The notes beneath the pieces are model-generated. The model saw nothing but the letters and a program-made list of their open reading frames with translations. It did no database searches and had not been told where the DNA came from. A program made the position numbers and the translations under genes. DNA of 64,000 bases from Vibrio fortis. GTDB taxonomy: Bacteria; Pseudomonadota; Gammaproteobacteria; Enterobacterales; Vibrionaceae. Below are positions 22,030 through 29,998 of the stretch, in pieces. The DNA is taken from positions 1,116,001 through 1,180,000 of the forward strand of contig NZ_AP025487.1 of the NCBI RefSeq assembly GCF_024347475.1, read 5' to 3'. The stretch's first letter is position 1, and every line of letters begins with the position of its first letter.

Positions 22030-22827
22030 ATGTCTGAGAGTTTATTATTCCATAAAACATTCAATCACCCGACTAGTGATGAGTGGGTCGTTTTCGTCCA
22101 CGGTGCTGGTGGGAGTTCGTCCATTTGGTTTAAGCAGATCAAAGCTTACAAACAGCACTTTAATTTGTTGTTGATTGACCTACGAGGACACGGTAAGTCT
22201 GACAACCTTTTGAAAGAGTTGATCAGCAACCGTTACACGTTCAAAGCGGTAACGCTCGATATTCTTAAAGTACTCGACCATCTTAAAATTCGTTCAGCGC
22301 ACTTTGTTGGTATGTCGCTGGGTACTATTATTGTTCGAAATGTAGCTGAGTTGGCTGCCGAGCGAGTTCGTTCAATGGTATTGGGCGGGGCTGTAACACG
22401 CTTGAACACGCGCTCTCAAGTCTTGGTTAAGTTAGGCAACTTGAGTAAACACATCATTCCTTATATGTGGCTCTATAGTCTGTTTGCATACATTGTGATG
22501 CCGCAAAAGAGCCAGCGCGAGTCTAGACACCTTTTCATTCGCGAAGCGAAAAAACTATGTCAGAAAGAGTTTAAGCGTTGGTTTATTCTCACTGCAGACG
22601 TTAACCCCTTGATGCGATATTTCAAAGAACGAGAATTACCTATTCCTACTTTGTATCTGATGGGAGAGCGTGACTATATGTTCATCAAGCCAGTTAAAGA
22701 GATGGTCGCGGCACACAAGTCGAGTGAACTGGTGGAGATTGCCAATTGTGGTCACGTTTGTAATGTTGAGCAGCCAGAAGAGTTTAACCAACGCTCTATC
22801 GAGTTTATTCAAAAGCAAATCAAATAG
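22030..22827 (+). CDS. alpha/beta-hydrolase fold protein
   Basis: Predicted cytosolic serine hydrolase of 265 residues. The oxyanion loop (FVHGAGGSSSIW), nucleophile elbow (FVGMSLGT, Ser nucleophile), acid (LMGERDYMF) and histidine (IANCGHVCNVEQP) are present in order, with an ordinary cap region between. The substrate is unknown. The ATG at 22030 is used; an in-frame GTG at 21994 has no ribosome site. It sits after glgA but behind a terminator, so it is a separate unit, converging with the DUF2007 gene. Confidence 0.8.
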   Translation: MSESLLFHKTFNHPTSDEWVVFVHGAGGSSSIWFKQIKAYKQHFNLLLIDLRGHGKSDNLLKELISNRYTFKAVTLDILKVLDHLKIRSAHFVGMSLGTIIVRNVAELAAERVRSMVLGGAVTRLNTRSQVLVKLGNLSKHIIPYMWLYSLFAYIVMPQKSQRESRHLFIREAKKLCQKEFKRWFILTADVNPLMRYFKERELPIPTLYLMGERDYMFIKPVKEMVAAHKSSELVEIANCGHVCNVEQPEEFNQRSIEFIQKQIK

Positions 22828-22860
22828 CGGTAATGTGTTGGGGTATGACCCACGGATATA

Positions 22861-22900
22861 CAAAAACAGGAAGCGACTAGGCTTCCTGTTTTTTTTTGGG
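22861..22900. terminator. bidirectional terminator
   Basis: AACAGGAAGC/GCTTCCTGTT around GACTAG, with A and T tracts on either side. It serves the convergent hydrolase gene and DUF2007 gene. Confidence 0.88.
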
Positions 22901-22918
22901 GACTCTTGTTACGACGGT

Positions 22919-23239
22919 CTATGTTTCGGGGCAAGGTGAACCACACTGCCAACAAGACCCAAACTGAGCTTCGTTGACTTCATGACATTGTGTACAGCGC
23001 CACTCTTCATAGATAATCGAATCTTGCTGCTTCTTATAGGCGTTGATGAGATTCAGAGCTGCTGTCGCATCAGAAGGCTCGTAAAGCCATACGTATGGGT
23101 CTGTTTCTTCCGAGAAAGGGATTTCCCCCTTTAAACCAAATAATCCTTCCCCACGCACTTCACAGGCGATTTTTTCACTCTCTAGAAGCCCACATATGAT
23201 GTGAGCCTCAGTTGGGTTTGCAGCGCTGAATATTTTCAT
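22919..23239 (-). CDS. DUF2007 protein with C-terminal zinc ribbon
   Basis: Small cytosolic protein of 106 residues. The N-terminal part (MKIFSAANPTEAHIICGLLE) is the DUF2007 (putative signal-transducing, ferredoxin-like) fold. The last 25 residues carry two CxxC pairs (CTQCHEV and CWQCGSPC), a likely zinc-ribbon. AAAGGA lies about seven bases before the ATG at 23239. It is followed upstream by the VTT-domain gene with 14 bases between, so both are probably one transcript. Function unknown. Confidence 0.78.
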   Translation of the reverse strand: MKIFSAANPTEAHIICGLLESEKIACEVRGEGLFGLKGEIPFSEETDPYVWLYEPSDATAALNLINAYKKQQDSIIYEEWRCTQCHEVNEAQFGSCWQCGSPCPET

Positions 23240-23253
23240 CAATTTTCCTTTAT

Positions 23254-23934
23254 CTATTCAGCGACTGGCGCCGAACGAAACTTACTCATGATCCATTTAG
23301 CTGCAATTGGGAACACACCTAGTAGTGCGAAAGAAAGCAATACTGAAGGAGAGACAATACCTGACAGAGAATCGATCTCTGCTAACTGAGTACCTGCGTT
23401 TAGGTAAACCGCAGTACCTGGCAACATCCCCAATTGGCTAGTCAAATAATAGCGTCCTACGGAGATAGGTGTTAAGCCCATCAACAAATTAATTAGGAAG
23501 AATGGGAATACCGGAATCAAGCGCAGTGAGAATAGGTAAAACGCACCGTCTTTCTCTACACCTTGGTTAATAGTAGAGAGCTTATCGCCAAACTTACCCT
23601 GAACCCAGTCACGCAATAGAAAGCGACTACTCAGGAATGCTAATGTCGCACCTATGGTACTTGCAAAAGAGACCAGTAATAAACTCGTCCAGAAACCAAA
23701 TAGCGCTGCGCCGAGAAGTGTAACCACAGCAGCACCTGGAATAGAAAATGCGGTGATCATTATATAGAGGATAAAGTAGGTCGCTGCTGCGACAACAAAG
23801 TTAGTCTCTATATAGTCATTAAGAAGTGCCTGCTGAGCTTTGGCATTTTCGAGAGTCAAGTATTGACCAAAGTTGACGGCTAGCAACACGATTGTGGCAA
23901 CTAAAATTATGCCTAAAATCATTTTCTTACTCAT
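23254..23934 (-). CDS. TVP38/TMEM64 (VTT-domain) membrane protein
   Basis: Inner-membrane protein of 226 residues, VTT/SNARE-associated (DedA-like) family. There is an N-terminal helix (MILGIILVATIVLLAVNFG), then the VTT core with AFSIPGAAVVTLLGAALFG and FLLINLLMGLTPISVGRYY, and a last helix before a basic tail. DedA-type proteins are implicated in lipid transport or membrane energetics; the exact role here is unknown. The ATG at 23934 is chosen because the upstream part of the open frame lacks family similarity. Confidence 0.85.
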   Translation of the reverse strand: MSKKMILGIILVATIVLLAVNFGQYLTLENAKAQQALLNDYIETNFVVAAATYFILYIMITAFSIPGAAVVTLLGAALFGFWTSLLLVSFASTIGATLAFLSSRFLLRDWVQGKFGDKLSTINQGVEKDGAFYLFSLRLIPVFPFFLINLLMGLTPISVGRYYLTSQLGMLPGTAVYLNAGTQLAEIDSLSGIVSPSVLLSFALLGVFPIAAKWIMSKFRSAPVAE

Positions 23935-24011
23935 AGGAGCGTCCCTTAATCTTTTGCTTATTGTTAGTATAGTTAGACAGGCGAAGGAAAGATTAACTTT
24001 CAAAAGAAAAT

Positions 24012-24041
24012 AAAAAAAGCCACAAAAATGTGGCTTTTTGC
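24012..24041 (-). terminator. terminator of tfoY
   Basis: AAAAAGCCACA/TGTGGCTTTTT around AAAA, read on the minus strand after the tfoY stop. A and T tracts on both sides make it symmetrical. Confidence 0.85.
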
Positions 24042-24058
24042 AATTAGGTGATTTGGAC

Positions 24059-24649
24059 CTAATTTATATAACTGATGAGCTCGTCGCGTCTTTGTTGTGG
24101 TATCACAGACCAGTGTGTGCCATTGATAGCACCTTCAAGTGCCCAAAGTAGCTCTAAGCTAACACTCGATGAATGAGACTCTTTAATTGCTTTGTAAGCA
24201 TTAACAGAACCTGATTCATACAAGCTCTCAACTGTGTCGATACCTGCTTTTTTCAGCATACGCTCTGTAGCAAGACGAAGGTTCGGCAGATCTTTCAATC
24301 GGGTCGGTTTAGCCGATGACTGAATTTGCTTCTCTTCTTTAGCACAGTTAAGGGAGGCTTTTGCCAGTTCGATAATGCGTTCTTGAGCCTGCCAGAGGTC
24401 TTCTGGGAGGGCAAAATACTTAGTTACGACTGGGAAACCACGTTTCTTGTAAACGTAAGGTTCAAAGCCCTGTTGTTCAAATTGTGAAGTAGTATTCTTG
24501 TCAGCTCGAATGTGTAACTGGTTGTTTACGACCAATGCAAACATAGTGTCGTCGGCAAATAGGCCGAAACCGCCAAACATTGAGCGTGACTTTATCTTTC
24601 CAAGTGGCTCAAATAACTTCATTGAGTCCTTGAGTATCGGTTTATCCAT
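24059..24649 (-). CDS. tfoY: TfoX/Sxy-family regulator, TfoY type
   Basis: Regulator of the Sxy/TfoX family (196 residues): N-terminal TfoX-N domain ([21 protein letters not shown]) and C-terminal TfoX-C helix-hairpin domain ([21 protein letters not shown]). Vibrios carry TfoX (chitin-induced competence) and TfoY (type VI secretion, motility, low c-di-GMP). TfoY is chosen because a class I c-di-GMP riboswitch lies directly upstream and purR is the neighbour, as I recall for V. cholerae tfoY. A GAGA ribosome site is eight bases before the ATG and may be sequestered by a hairpin. Confidence 0.9.
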   Translation of the reverse strand: MDKPILKDSMKLFEPLGKIKSRSMFGGFGLFADDTMFALVVNNQLHIRADKNTTSQFEQQGFEPYVYKKRGFPVVTKYFALPEDLWQAQERIIELAKASLNCAKEEKQIQSSAKPTRLKDLPNLRLATERMLKKAGIDTVESLYESGSVNAYKAIKESHSSSVSLELLWALEGAINGTHWSVIPQQRRDELISYIN

Positions 24650-24657
24650 ATTGTTTA

Positions 24658-24701
24658 TCTCGGTGTATTTGAATTACGCCACCAAATAAGCAGGTCCGAG
24701 A
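24658..24701 (-). promoter_or_regulatory. possible hairpin masking tfoY ribosome site
   Basis: On the minus strand TCTCGG (from 24701) pairs with CCGAGA (24663-24658), which contains the likely ribosome site, with a loop of 32 bases. It lies between the riboswitch and the start codon. Confidence 0.35.
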
Positions 24702-24775
24702 GATTAGCAAAATGTCGCAATAAAATTGTCAATAAGCCGTAAATTACTACTAAAGGTAGGAAATACTGCATTTTG

Positions 24776-24861
24776 CCATCGGTAACCCCGCTACCATACC
24801 AATAATGGGTTAGGCCGGAGGCTTTGCGTCTCACCCTTTCAAGTGATTTGCCCTGTGCGTG
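24776..24861 (-). promoter_or_regulatory. class I cyclic-di-GMP riboswitch (GEMM-I) upstream of tfoY
   Basis: On the minus strand the 86 bases contain the conserved elements of the GEMM-I aptamer: CACGCACAGGGCAAA at the 5' end, GACGCAAAGCCTCCGGCCTAA in the centre, and GGTAGCGGGGTTACCGATGG at the 3' end, forming P1 and the two parallel helices. It closely matches what I remember of the V. cholerae Vc2 aptamer. It is located 126 bases before tfoY and so should place it under c-di-GMP control. No terminator hairpin follows, which favours control of translation. Confidence 0.95.
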
Positions 24862-24984
24862 ACTGTATAATTAAGAATAAAGTTTTTTGTTGAATGAGGT
24901 TCACACTTGTTGCTCAAAAGTGTGATCTCGGTTCAGTTAATTGTTGCCTTAATATGCAACTGAGCTTTTACTTTTAACAAATAA

Positions 24985-25013
24985 AAAAAACGCACCAAAC
25001 GGTGCGTTTTATT
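24985..25013 (-). terminator. terminator of purR
   Basis: Stem AAAACGCACC/GGTGCGTTTT around AAAC, read on the minus strand after the purR stop. T runs are present on both sides. Confidence 0.88.
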
Positions 25014-25033
25014 AGAATTATCTAAAGTTTACG

Positions 25034-26038
25034 TTACTTTAACGTTTTTACTGTAGCGCGCTCGATAATCTCTGGATGCATCTCGAATACGCGTTTTTCA
25101 TGGTCTTTGTCTTTGATGCGCTCCAACAGAATTTCAAACGCATTCTTACCGACACGACGTTTTGGTTGGTGAACCGTTGTCAGTGGTGGTGAGAAGTACT
25201 CTGCCAGCTCAATGTTGTCGTAACCAATCACAGAAATATCTTCAGGGATCTTAATGCCTTGCTGCTGTAGGCGGCTCATAAGACCAAGTGCCATCGTGTC
25301 GTTAAAGCAGAATACTGCAGTAGGGCGGTTTTCCATTGCGACGATTTTATCTGCTGCGATAACTGCAGTATCACACTCGAAGTTACCTTCAAGAATTAGG
25401 TTGTCATCTGCTTGGATGTCAGCTTCTGCCAATGCACGACGGTAGCCTGCGATACGTTCAACACATGCCGCTTTATCTAAATGACCACTTAGACAAGCAA
25501 TACGCTCATGCCCACGTTCAACTAGGTATTTAGTTGCCAGATAGCCACCCTCTTCAGAGTTGTCGATGATCTTATCCGCTTGTGAACTCTCAGGGCCCCA
25601 GTCCATAACAACTTTTGGAATGTCAGCATGGCGGTCAAGCATTTCACGAAGTTCTTCTGTTAAGTCTGAACACATCACCAAGATGCCATCTACCCGCTTT
25701 TCAGCAAGCATTCGGATGTAGTCACGTTGCTTCTCGTAAATACCACCAGTGTTACATAGAATCAGCGTGTAACCTTGACGGTAACAGTAGCTTTCTACAC
25801 CATCAATAACTTCAGAGAAGAATAGGTTGGTTGATTGAGTGACCAACATACCGATAGTGCGTGTAGAGTTACATTTCAGGCTACGAGCAACCGCACTTGG
25901 TGCGTAATTTAATTCGTCTACGGCTTTGTTTACTTTTTCTTGAGTCGCTTCTGCTACGAAACGTGTCTTGTTGATCACGTGAGAAACGGTGGTTGTTGAT
26001 ACGCCGGCTAAGCGAGCGACATCTTTTATAGTTGCCAT
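25034..26038 (-). CDS. purR: purine repressor PurR
   Basis: LacI-family repressor, 334 residues, that with hypoxanthine or guanine as corepressor shuts off purine synthesis genes. The DNA-binding domain ([20 protein letters not shown]) is followed by the hinge (residues about 45-60) and a periplasmic-binding-type effector domain. Position next to torD is a known vibrio arrangement as I recall. Its 5' region holds a possible PUR box and a set of inverted repeats. LacI paralogues exist, but the N-terminal helix is PurR-like. Confidence 0.93.
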   Translation of the reverse strand: MATIKDVARLAGVSTTTVSHVINKTRFVAEATQEKVNKAVDELNYAPSAVARSLKCNSTRTIGMLVTQSTNLFFSEVIDGVESYCYRQGYTLILCNTGGIYEKQRDYIRMLAEKRVDGILVMCSDLTEELREMLDRHADIPKVVMDWGPESSQADKIIDNSEEGGYLATKYLVERGHERIACLSGHLDKAACVERIAGYRRALAEADIQADDNLILEGNFECDTAVIAADKIVAMENRPTAVFCFNDTMALGLMSRLQQQGIKIPEDISVIGYDNIELAEYFSPPLTTVHQPKRRVGKNAFEILLERIKDKDHEKRVFEMHPEIIERATVKTLK

Positions 26039-26144
26039 GGCTTTATCCTATTGATAGCTACTTTCTCAGAAGTACGGAGTAAGTAGCCGTTTAAGCTACC
26101 AGAACAAGAGCTTAGAATTTGTAGGGCTCTCTCGGTACTAAAGT

Positions 26145-26177
26145 GCTAAAAAACAAAAAACCGCTAATGAGAGCGGC
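26145..26177 (-). terminator. terminator-like hairpin before purR
   Basis: CCGCT/AGCGG around CTCATT (minus reading), followed by T6 G T6. It could end torD transcription or, if purR starts upstream of it, attenuate purR. Confidence 0.7.
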
Positions 26178-26238
26178 TTGTCTTAACACCGAAATGCTCT
26201 TAGCTAATTTAAAGCATAGCATTTCGAGAATGTTTCAT

Positions 26239-26254
26239 ATTTTATCGTTTGCGG
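26239..26254 (-). promoter_or_regulatory. candidate PurR operator
   Basis: Minus-strand CCGCAAACGATAAAAT matches 8 of the 11 fixed positions of the PUR-box consensus ANGCAANCGNTTNCNT. It lies about 200 bases before purR and would fit autoregulation, but the right half is poor. Confidence 0.25.
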
Positions 26255-26292
26255 TCACAATTTTAGACTGACTAGAAAATACTCGCAATAAC

Positions 26293-26316
26293 ATTCACCC
26301 AGAAATCTGGGTGAAT
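26293..26316. repeat. perfect palindrome between torD and purR
   Basis: ATTCACCCAGA and TCTGGGTGAAT are exact reverse complements separated by AA. It lies 42 bases after the torD stop. There is no T run on either side, so a terminator role is weak; an operator or RNA processing site is possible. Confidence 0.9.
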
Positions 26317-26358
26317 TGTCACATTCTACCTAAATTGTGCCTTTAGTCATTAGTGAAT

Positions 26359-27006
26359 TTATTCACCAGCTAAATATTGCGCATCAAGTTTACAGAAGGC
26401 AGTTAGCAATTCTGCAACACACGCGTAAAAACCAAATTCATCAAATTCACGACATTTTGTTGCAAATTGTGGAACCCAGCTAAGAAGTTGTTGCTCAACA
26501 AACTCATGTTGTGCAGTGAAAGCCGCTTCTAGTTCCTGCTCGGTTTCAAGATCGTTTGAACGAATAATGATGTTGCCTAGGAAATCTAATTCGATGGCTA
26601 GGTGATCGGCCGGCTCTTTTAGGTCTTGGTTTACTGCAATACCATAAGAAGCCATGATCGCTTCCATATCTTGAGCAGGCTTCGCATTCAAAAGGCCGCT
26701 CTTGTCTAGGTAAATAGAAGCGTACGGTAGAGCGCCATACTTGTCAGACTTTAGGAACAATTCGCAAAAATCTGATGAAAGCTCTAACTGAGCATCTTCA
26801 CGGTTCTGCAATCGGTTAAGCGCATCGACTAGACTATTGATGGCTGGTTTTAGTGTTTCATTATCACCGAGACCAGTTAAAAACGAACGAATCTCAACCG
26901 AGTGGTAGTTATCCAATTCTTCTTGAGTCAGTTCTTTTGCGAACAGGCTCGATAGCCACCAGTAAATTTCAGCTCGTTGTTCATTGAACGCTTTCGTTTC
27001 TTTCAT
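26359..27006 (-). CDS. torD: molecular chaperone TorD
   Basis: Cytoplasmic chaperone of the DMSO/TMAO reductase maturation family, all-helical, 215 residues from the ATG at 27006. It helps insert the molybdenum cofactor into TorA and guards its signal peptide. The family motif region ([14 protein letters not shown]) is clear, as are the acidic helices around it. It is divergent from torR. No torA, torC or torS lies in this window, so its client is encoded elsewhere. Confidence 0.9.
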   Translation of the reverse strand: MKETKAFNEQRAEIYWWLSSLFAKELTQEELDNYHSVEIRSFLTGLGDNETLKPAINSLVDALNRLQNREDAQLELSSDFCELFLKSDKYGALPYASIYLDKSGLLNAKPAQDMEAIMASYGIAVNQDLKEPADHLAIELDFLGNIIIRSNDLETEQELEAAFTAQHEFVEQQLLSWVPQFATKCREFDEFGFYACVAELLTAFCKLDAQYLAGE

Positions 27007-27262
27007 CTCAATAATCCTAATATCGTCTTTCGTAATATCTGCGGTACGAAGGCTGACTAACCGTTGTATTTGCAAACTGCAAAGTTACTCGTTAGTAGTA
27101 ATGCCTATATTGAATTGCGATGGAGGTTAAATAGCAAGGTTTAAGATTGTCTTGTATCAAAAAAAATTCAGGTTTCTGGCTTTTATCTTGCGTACTACTA
27201 GAATTGTTACTAGTTATGAATAGAATAGTCACTGAAACTATTAAATAAGAAAAGTGGTGTAG

Positions 27263-27976
27263 ATGAGCTATCACGTATTAGTCGTAGAAGATGATGTGGT
27301 AACCCGTAGTAAGCTGGTTGGATATTTCCAGAACGAAGGTTACACAGTAAGCGAAGCAGAAAGCGGCGCGCAAATGAGAAACGTTTTAGAAGAGAATAAC
27401 GTTGACCTCATTATGCTGGACATCAACTTACCAGGCGAAGATGGATTGATGCTAACTCGCGAATTACGCAGTCAATCAGACATTGGGATTATTTTAGTTA
27501 CTGGACGCACGGATAGCATCGACAAAATTGTAGGCCTAGAGATGGGCGCAGATGATTATGTTACTAAACCATTCGAACTTCGCGAGTTGTTGGTTCGAGT
27601 GAAAAATCTACTTTGGCGAATCTCGGCTGCTCGCAAGTCACCATCAGGTGTGGCGGAGCAAGCGGAAGATGAATCTATTGTTCGCTTTGGCGAGTGGACA
27701 TTTGATATTCCACGTCGCGCGCTGAGTAAGAATGGTGAACCTGTGAAGCTAACCAAAGCTGAATATGAGCTATTGGTTGCGCTGTCATCATACCCGAACC
27801 AAGTATTAAGCCGTGAGCGAATCCTAAACATGATTAGCCACCGTGTAGACGCGCCAAATGATCGTACCATCGACGTACTGATTCGTCGCATGCGTGCGAA
27901 GATGGAGTTTGATCCAAAGAACCCACAAATCTTTGTGACGGTTCATGGTGAAGGTTACATGTTTGCTGGCGATTAA
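27263..27976 (+). CDS. torR: response regulator TorR
   Basis: OmpR/PhoB-family response regulator of 237 residues, which in E. coli activates the TMAO reductase genes on signal from TorS. The receiver domain has the acidic pocket (VVEDD near residue 8) and phosphoacceptor Asp53 (IMLDINLPGEDG); the segments GIILVTGRTDSIDKIVGLEMG and PFELRELLVRVKNLLWRI match E. coli TorR rather than ArcA as I remember them. The C-terminal winged helix is complete (RTIDVLIRRMR, HGEGYMF). It is divergent from torD with 256 bases between; the partner kinase is not in the window. Confidence 0.93.
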   Translation: MSYHVLVVEDDVVTRSKLVGYFQNEGYTVSEAESGAQMRNVLEENNVDLIMLDINLPGEDGLMLTRELRSQSDIGIILVTGRTDSIDKIVGLEMGADDYVTKPFELRELLVRVKNLLWRISAARKSPSGVAEQAEDESIVRFGEWTFDIPRRALSKNGEPVKLTKAEYELLVALSSYPNQVLSRERILNMISHRVDAPNDRTIDVLIRRMRAKMEFDPKNPQIFVTVHGEGYMFAGD

Positions 27977-28008
27977 CGCTCAGAATTAAAATGCTCAACA
28001 ATCGAAAA

Positions 28009-28044
28009 TGAAAAAGCCGAGATACTCAGTATCTCGGCTTTTTG
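28009..28044. terminator. terminator between torR and elyC
   Basis: A long perfect stem AAAAAGCCGAGATAC/GTATCTCGGCTTTTT with TCA loop. The genes converge here and the hairpin works both ways. Confidence 0.93.
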
Positions 28045-28088
28045 TTTGTGTTATTAGCTTAGTATTGCGCAACCACCTCTAAACAGGT

Positions 28089-28964
28089 TTAGGGCGCTGG
28101 CTGTTCGTCATTTGTCAGTGATGCATCGGCCACTGTGGAGGCGTCATCGTCAAGGGTTGATGGTTCAGGGATAACGATCGGCTCTTGGGTTTCAGAGCTC
28201 TGATTATCTAGCCAATCGCGCAGTGATTGCCAAACCAATCCCATGGTTTCATGCCAGTAACGCTCGGTTTGCTCCAAGTAAATTGCTTTCGGCATGTACT
28301 TATTCCAAGGTTGCTCGATACCGTCTTGCGCAAGGTAATTAGTGGGTGCTGGAATCGGCTTCATACCAGCATCATGGAACTCATTAAGAGCGCGCTGCAT
28401 ATGGCTTGCTGACGTGACGAGTACCATTCGTTTGTTTTTTACGAATGCCGCTGCTTGGCGCGCTTCTTCCCATGTATCTTTGGCTGTCTCAAGTAAGATG
28501 ATGTCGGGTTTAGATACACCCAATGCAAGGGCAACTTTCGCCATCATACGGGCGTTGCTGACCTCAGTGCCACCACCATAACCAGAGAGAATCAATTTAG
28601 CGCCAGGGTAGATTCGTTGGATGCGAATGCCTTCGCTAAGTCTCATGAGACCGGTACGGCTGAGCTCAGACGTTGGCGGGATTTGATCATCAACCACATG
28701 GCCGCTGCCCAATACCATCACATAGTCGACGGGTTCATTGGTCGGCAAGAAAGCAGTGTGCTGTCGTTCCATTGGCATGAGAAGTTGACTAGAAACAGGT
28801 TGGAACGCGATGAGGAAAATACCACATAGTGCAGACAGCGTGATAAGGCACCCTGTTTTACGTTTTGTAGTGAACATAACAAGGGCCAAGCCCAGAAAAG
28901 CGAGAATTAACATTGCTGGCAGTGGCATCAACAGTGAAGACACTACTTTTTTCAGCTCAAACAT
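28089..28964 (-). CDS. elyC: envelope biogenesis factor ElyC (DUF218)
   Basis: Inner-membrane DUF218 (YdcF-like) protein of 291 residues. E. coli ElyC (YcbC) is needed for envelope integrity and normal peptidoglycan and undecaprenyl-phosphate lipid carrier use. Two N-terminal membrane helices (LLMPLPAMLILAFLGLALVM and GCLITLSALCGIFLIAF) precede the DUF218 core (VDYVMVLGSGHVVDD, LILSGYGGG). The C-terminal tail is acidic and proline-rich. In E. coli, elyC is also adjacent to cmoM and mukF, which supports the call. The start is set at the hydrophobic N-terminus. Confidence 0.88.
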   Translation of the reverse strand: MFELKKVVSSLLMPLPAMLILAFLGLALVMFTTKRKTGCLITLSALCGIFLIAFQPVSSQLLMPMERQHTAFLPTNEPVDYVMVLGSGHVVDDQIPPTSELSRTGLMRLSEGIRIQRIYPGAKLILSGYGGGTEVSNARMMAKVALALGVSKPDIILLETAKDTWEEARQAAAFVKNKRMVLVTSASHMQRALNEFHDAGMKPIPAPTNYLAQDGIEQPWNKYMPKAIYLEQTERYWHETMGLVWQSLRDWLDNQSSETQEPIVIPEPSTLDDDASTVADASLTNDEQPAP

Positions 28965-29061
28965 ATCCGAATAGTCCGAAAAAACATCACTTAGTACTAA
29001 AAAGAGACATCGCCTCTTTATTCCTGAAATTCCTGTGACAGAATAGCAGGCACGATAGGAC

Positions 29062-29862
29062 ATGATAACCCAAGTAGCTGTGACTGAAGACCGTAATTTC
29101 GACGATATCGCCCACAAATTTGCAAAAAATATTTACGGCTCTGACAAAGGAGAGATCCGTCAGATCATCGTATGGGAAGATTTAGAGCAAGCGTTAAGCA
29201 CATTCAAAACCGATGATACACCTTTGCATATTCTGGATGCAGGAGGCGGTTTAGCACAGATGTCGCAAAAGATAGCTAGCTTGGGACATAAGGTGTCACT
29301 GTGTGATCTTTCTTCTGAAATGCTGAAATTGGCACAGCAAGATATTGATAAAGCCGGCTTGCTTGAACAGTATCGATTCATCCATTCTCCGGTTCAAAAT
29401 ATTGCACAGCATATGGATGAGCCAGTGGACATGGTGATGTTTCATGCCGTGATGGAGTGGTTGGCCGATCCAAAAGAGGCCTTGGATATCTTGCTCGAGC
29501 AAGTGAAGCCTGGTGGTGTGGCATCAATTATGTTTTACAACCATCACGGATTAGTCCTTAAAAATGTGATTTGTGGCAATATTCCTCATGTATTAAATGG
29601 GATGCCACATCGAAAACGGTTTAAGCTGCAACCCCAAAAAGGTTTGAAGCCTGAAGAGGTCTATCAATGGATAGAAGAGGCTGGTCTAGAGATCAAAGGA
29701 AAGTCGGGTATTCGCTCGTTTAGCGATTACATTGGAAACATGGAGTACATGGGCGACTACCAATTCGAAGATGTGCTTGAGCTTGAGAAGCAGTTATGCC
29801 GTCAAGAACCTTACCTCTCTTTAGGTCGTTATATTCACGTTTGGGCGCAAAAACCAGAATAA
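29062..29862 (+). CDS. cmoM: tRNA 5-carboxymethoxyuridine methyltransferase CmoM
   Basis: SAM-dependent methyltransferase (E. coli SmtA/CmoM), 266 residues. It methylates cmo5U34 of some tRNAs to mcmo5U. The SAM-binding motif I is HILDAGGGLAQMSQK; motif II/III follow (VSLCDLSSEMLKLA, PVDMVMFHAVMEWL). TAGGA lies just before the ATG. It precedes the mukF-mukE-mukB genes as in E. coli. Together with cmoA and cmoB (44.6-46.5 kb) it completes the pathway in this window. Confidence 0.93.
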   Translation: MITQVAVTEDRNFDDIAHKFAKNIYGSDKGEIRQIIVWEDLEQALSTFKTDDTPLHILDAGGGLAQMSQKIASLGHKVSLCDLSSEMLKLAQQDIDKAGLLEQYRFIHSPVQNIAQHMDEPVDMVMFHAVMEWLADPKEALDILLEQVKPGGVASIMFYNHHGLVLKNVICGNIPHVLNGMPHRKRFKLQPQKGLKPEEVYQWIEEAGLEIKGKSGIRSFSDYIGNMEYMGDYQFEDVLELEKQLCRQEPYLSLGRYIHVWAQKPE

Positions 29863-29998
29863 AAAAGCGGAGAATGTGATACAAGAGTTGTCATCGCATT
29901 ACTAGGCTACAGTCGATAATCTCGTAGCTAGCGTTATAAAGAAAAGGCGTAACATCGACAGTTGCTCGGTGTTACAAAGAACAGTAACAGGAACCACA

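Larger units (their letters stand above)
26039..26358. promoter_or_regulatory. torD/purR intergenic region
   Basis: A 320-base gap on the minus strand from torD to purR. Reading down the minus strand: a perfect 11-base palindrome (26293-26316), a candidate PUR box (26239-26254), a hairpin followed by T tracts that looks like a terminator (26145-26176), and then the roughly 100-base purR leader with three pairs of inverted repeats. A purR promoter may lie before or after the hairpin. Confidence 0.4.
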
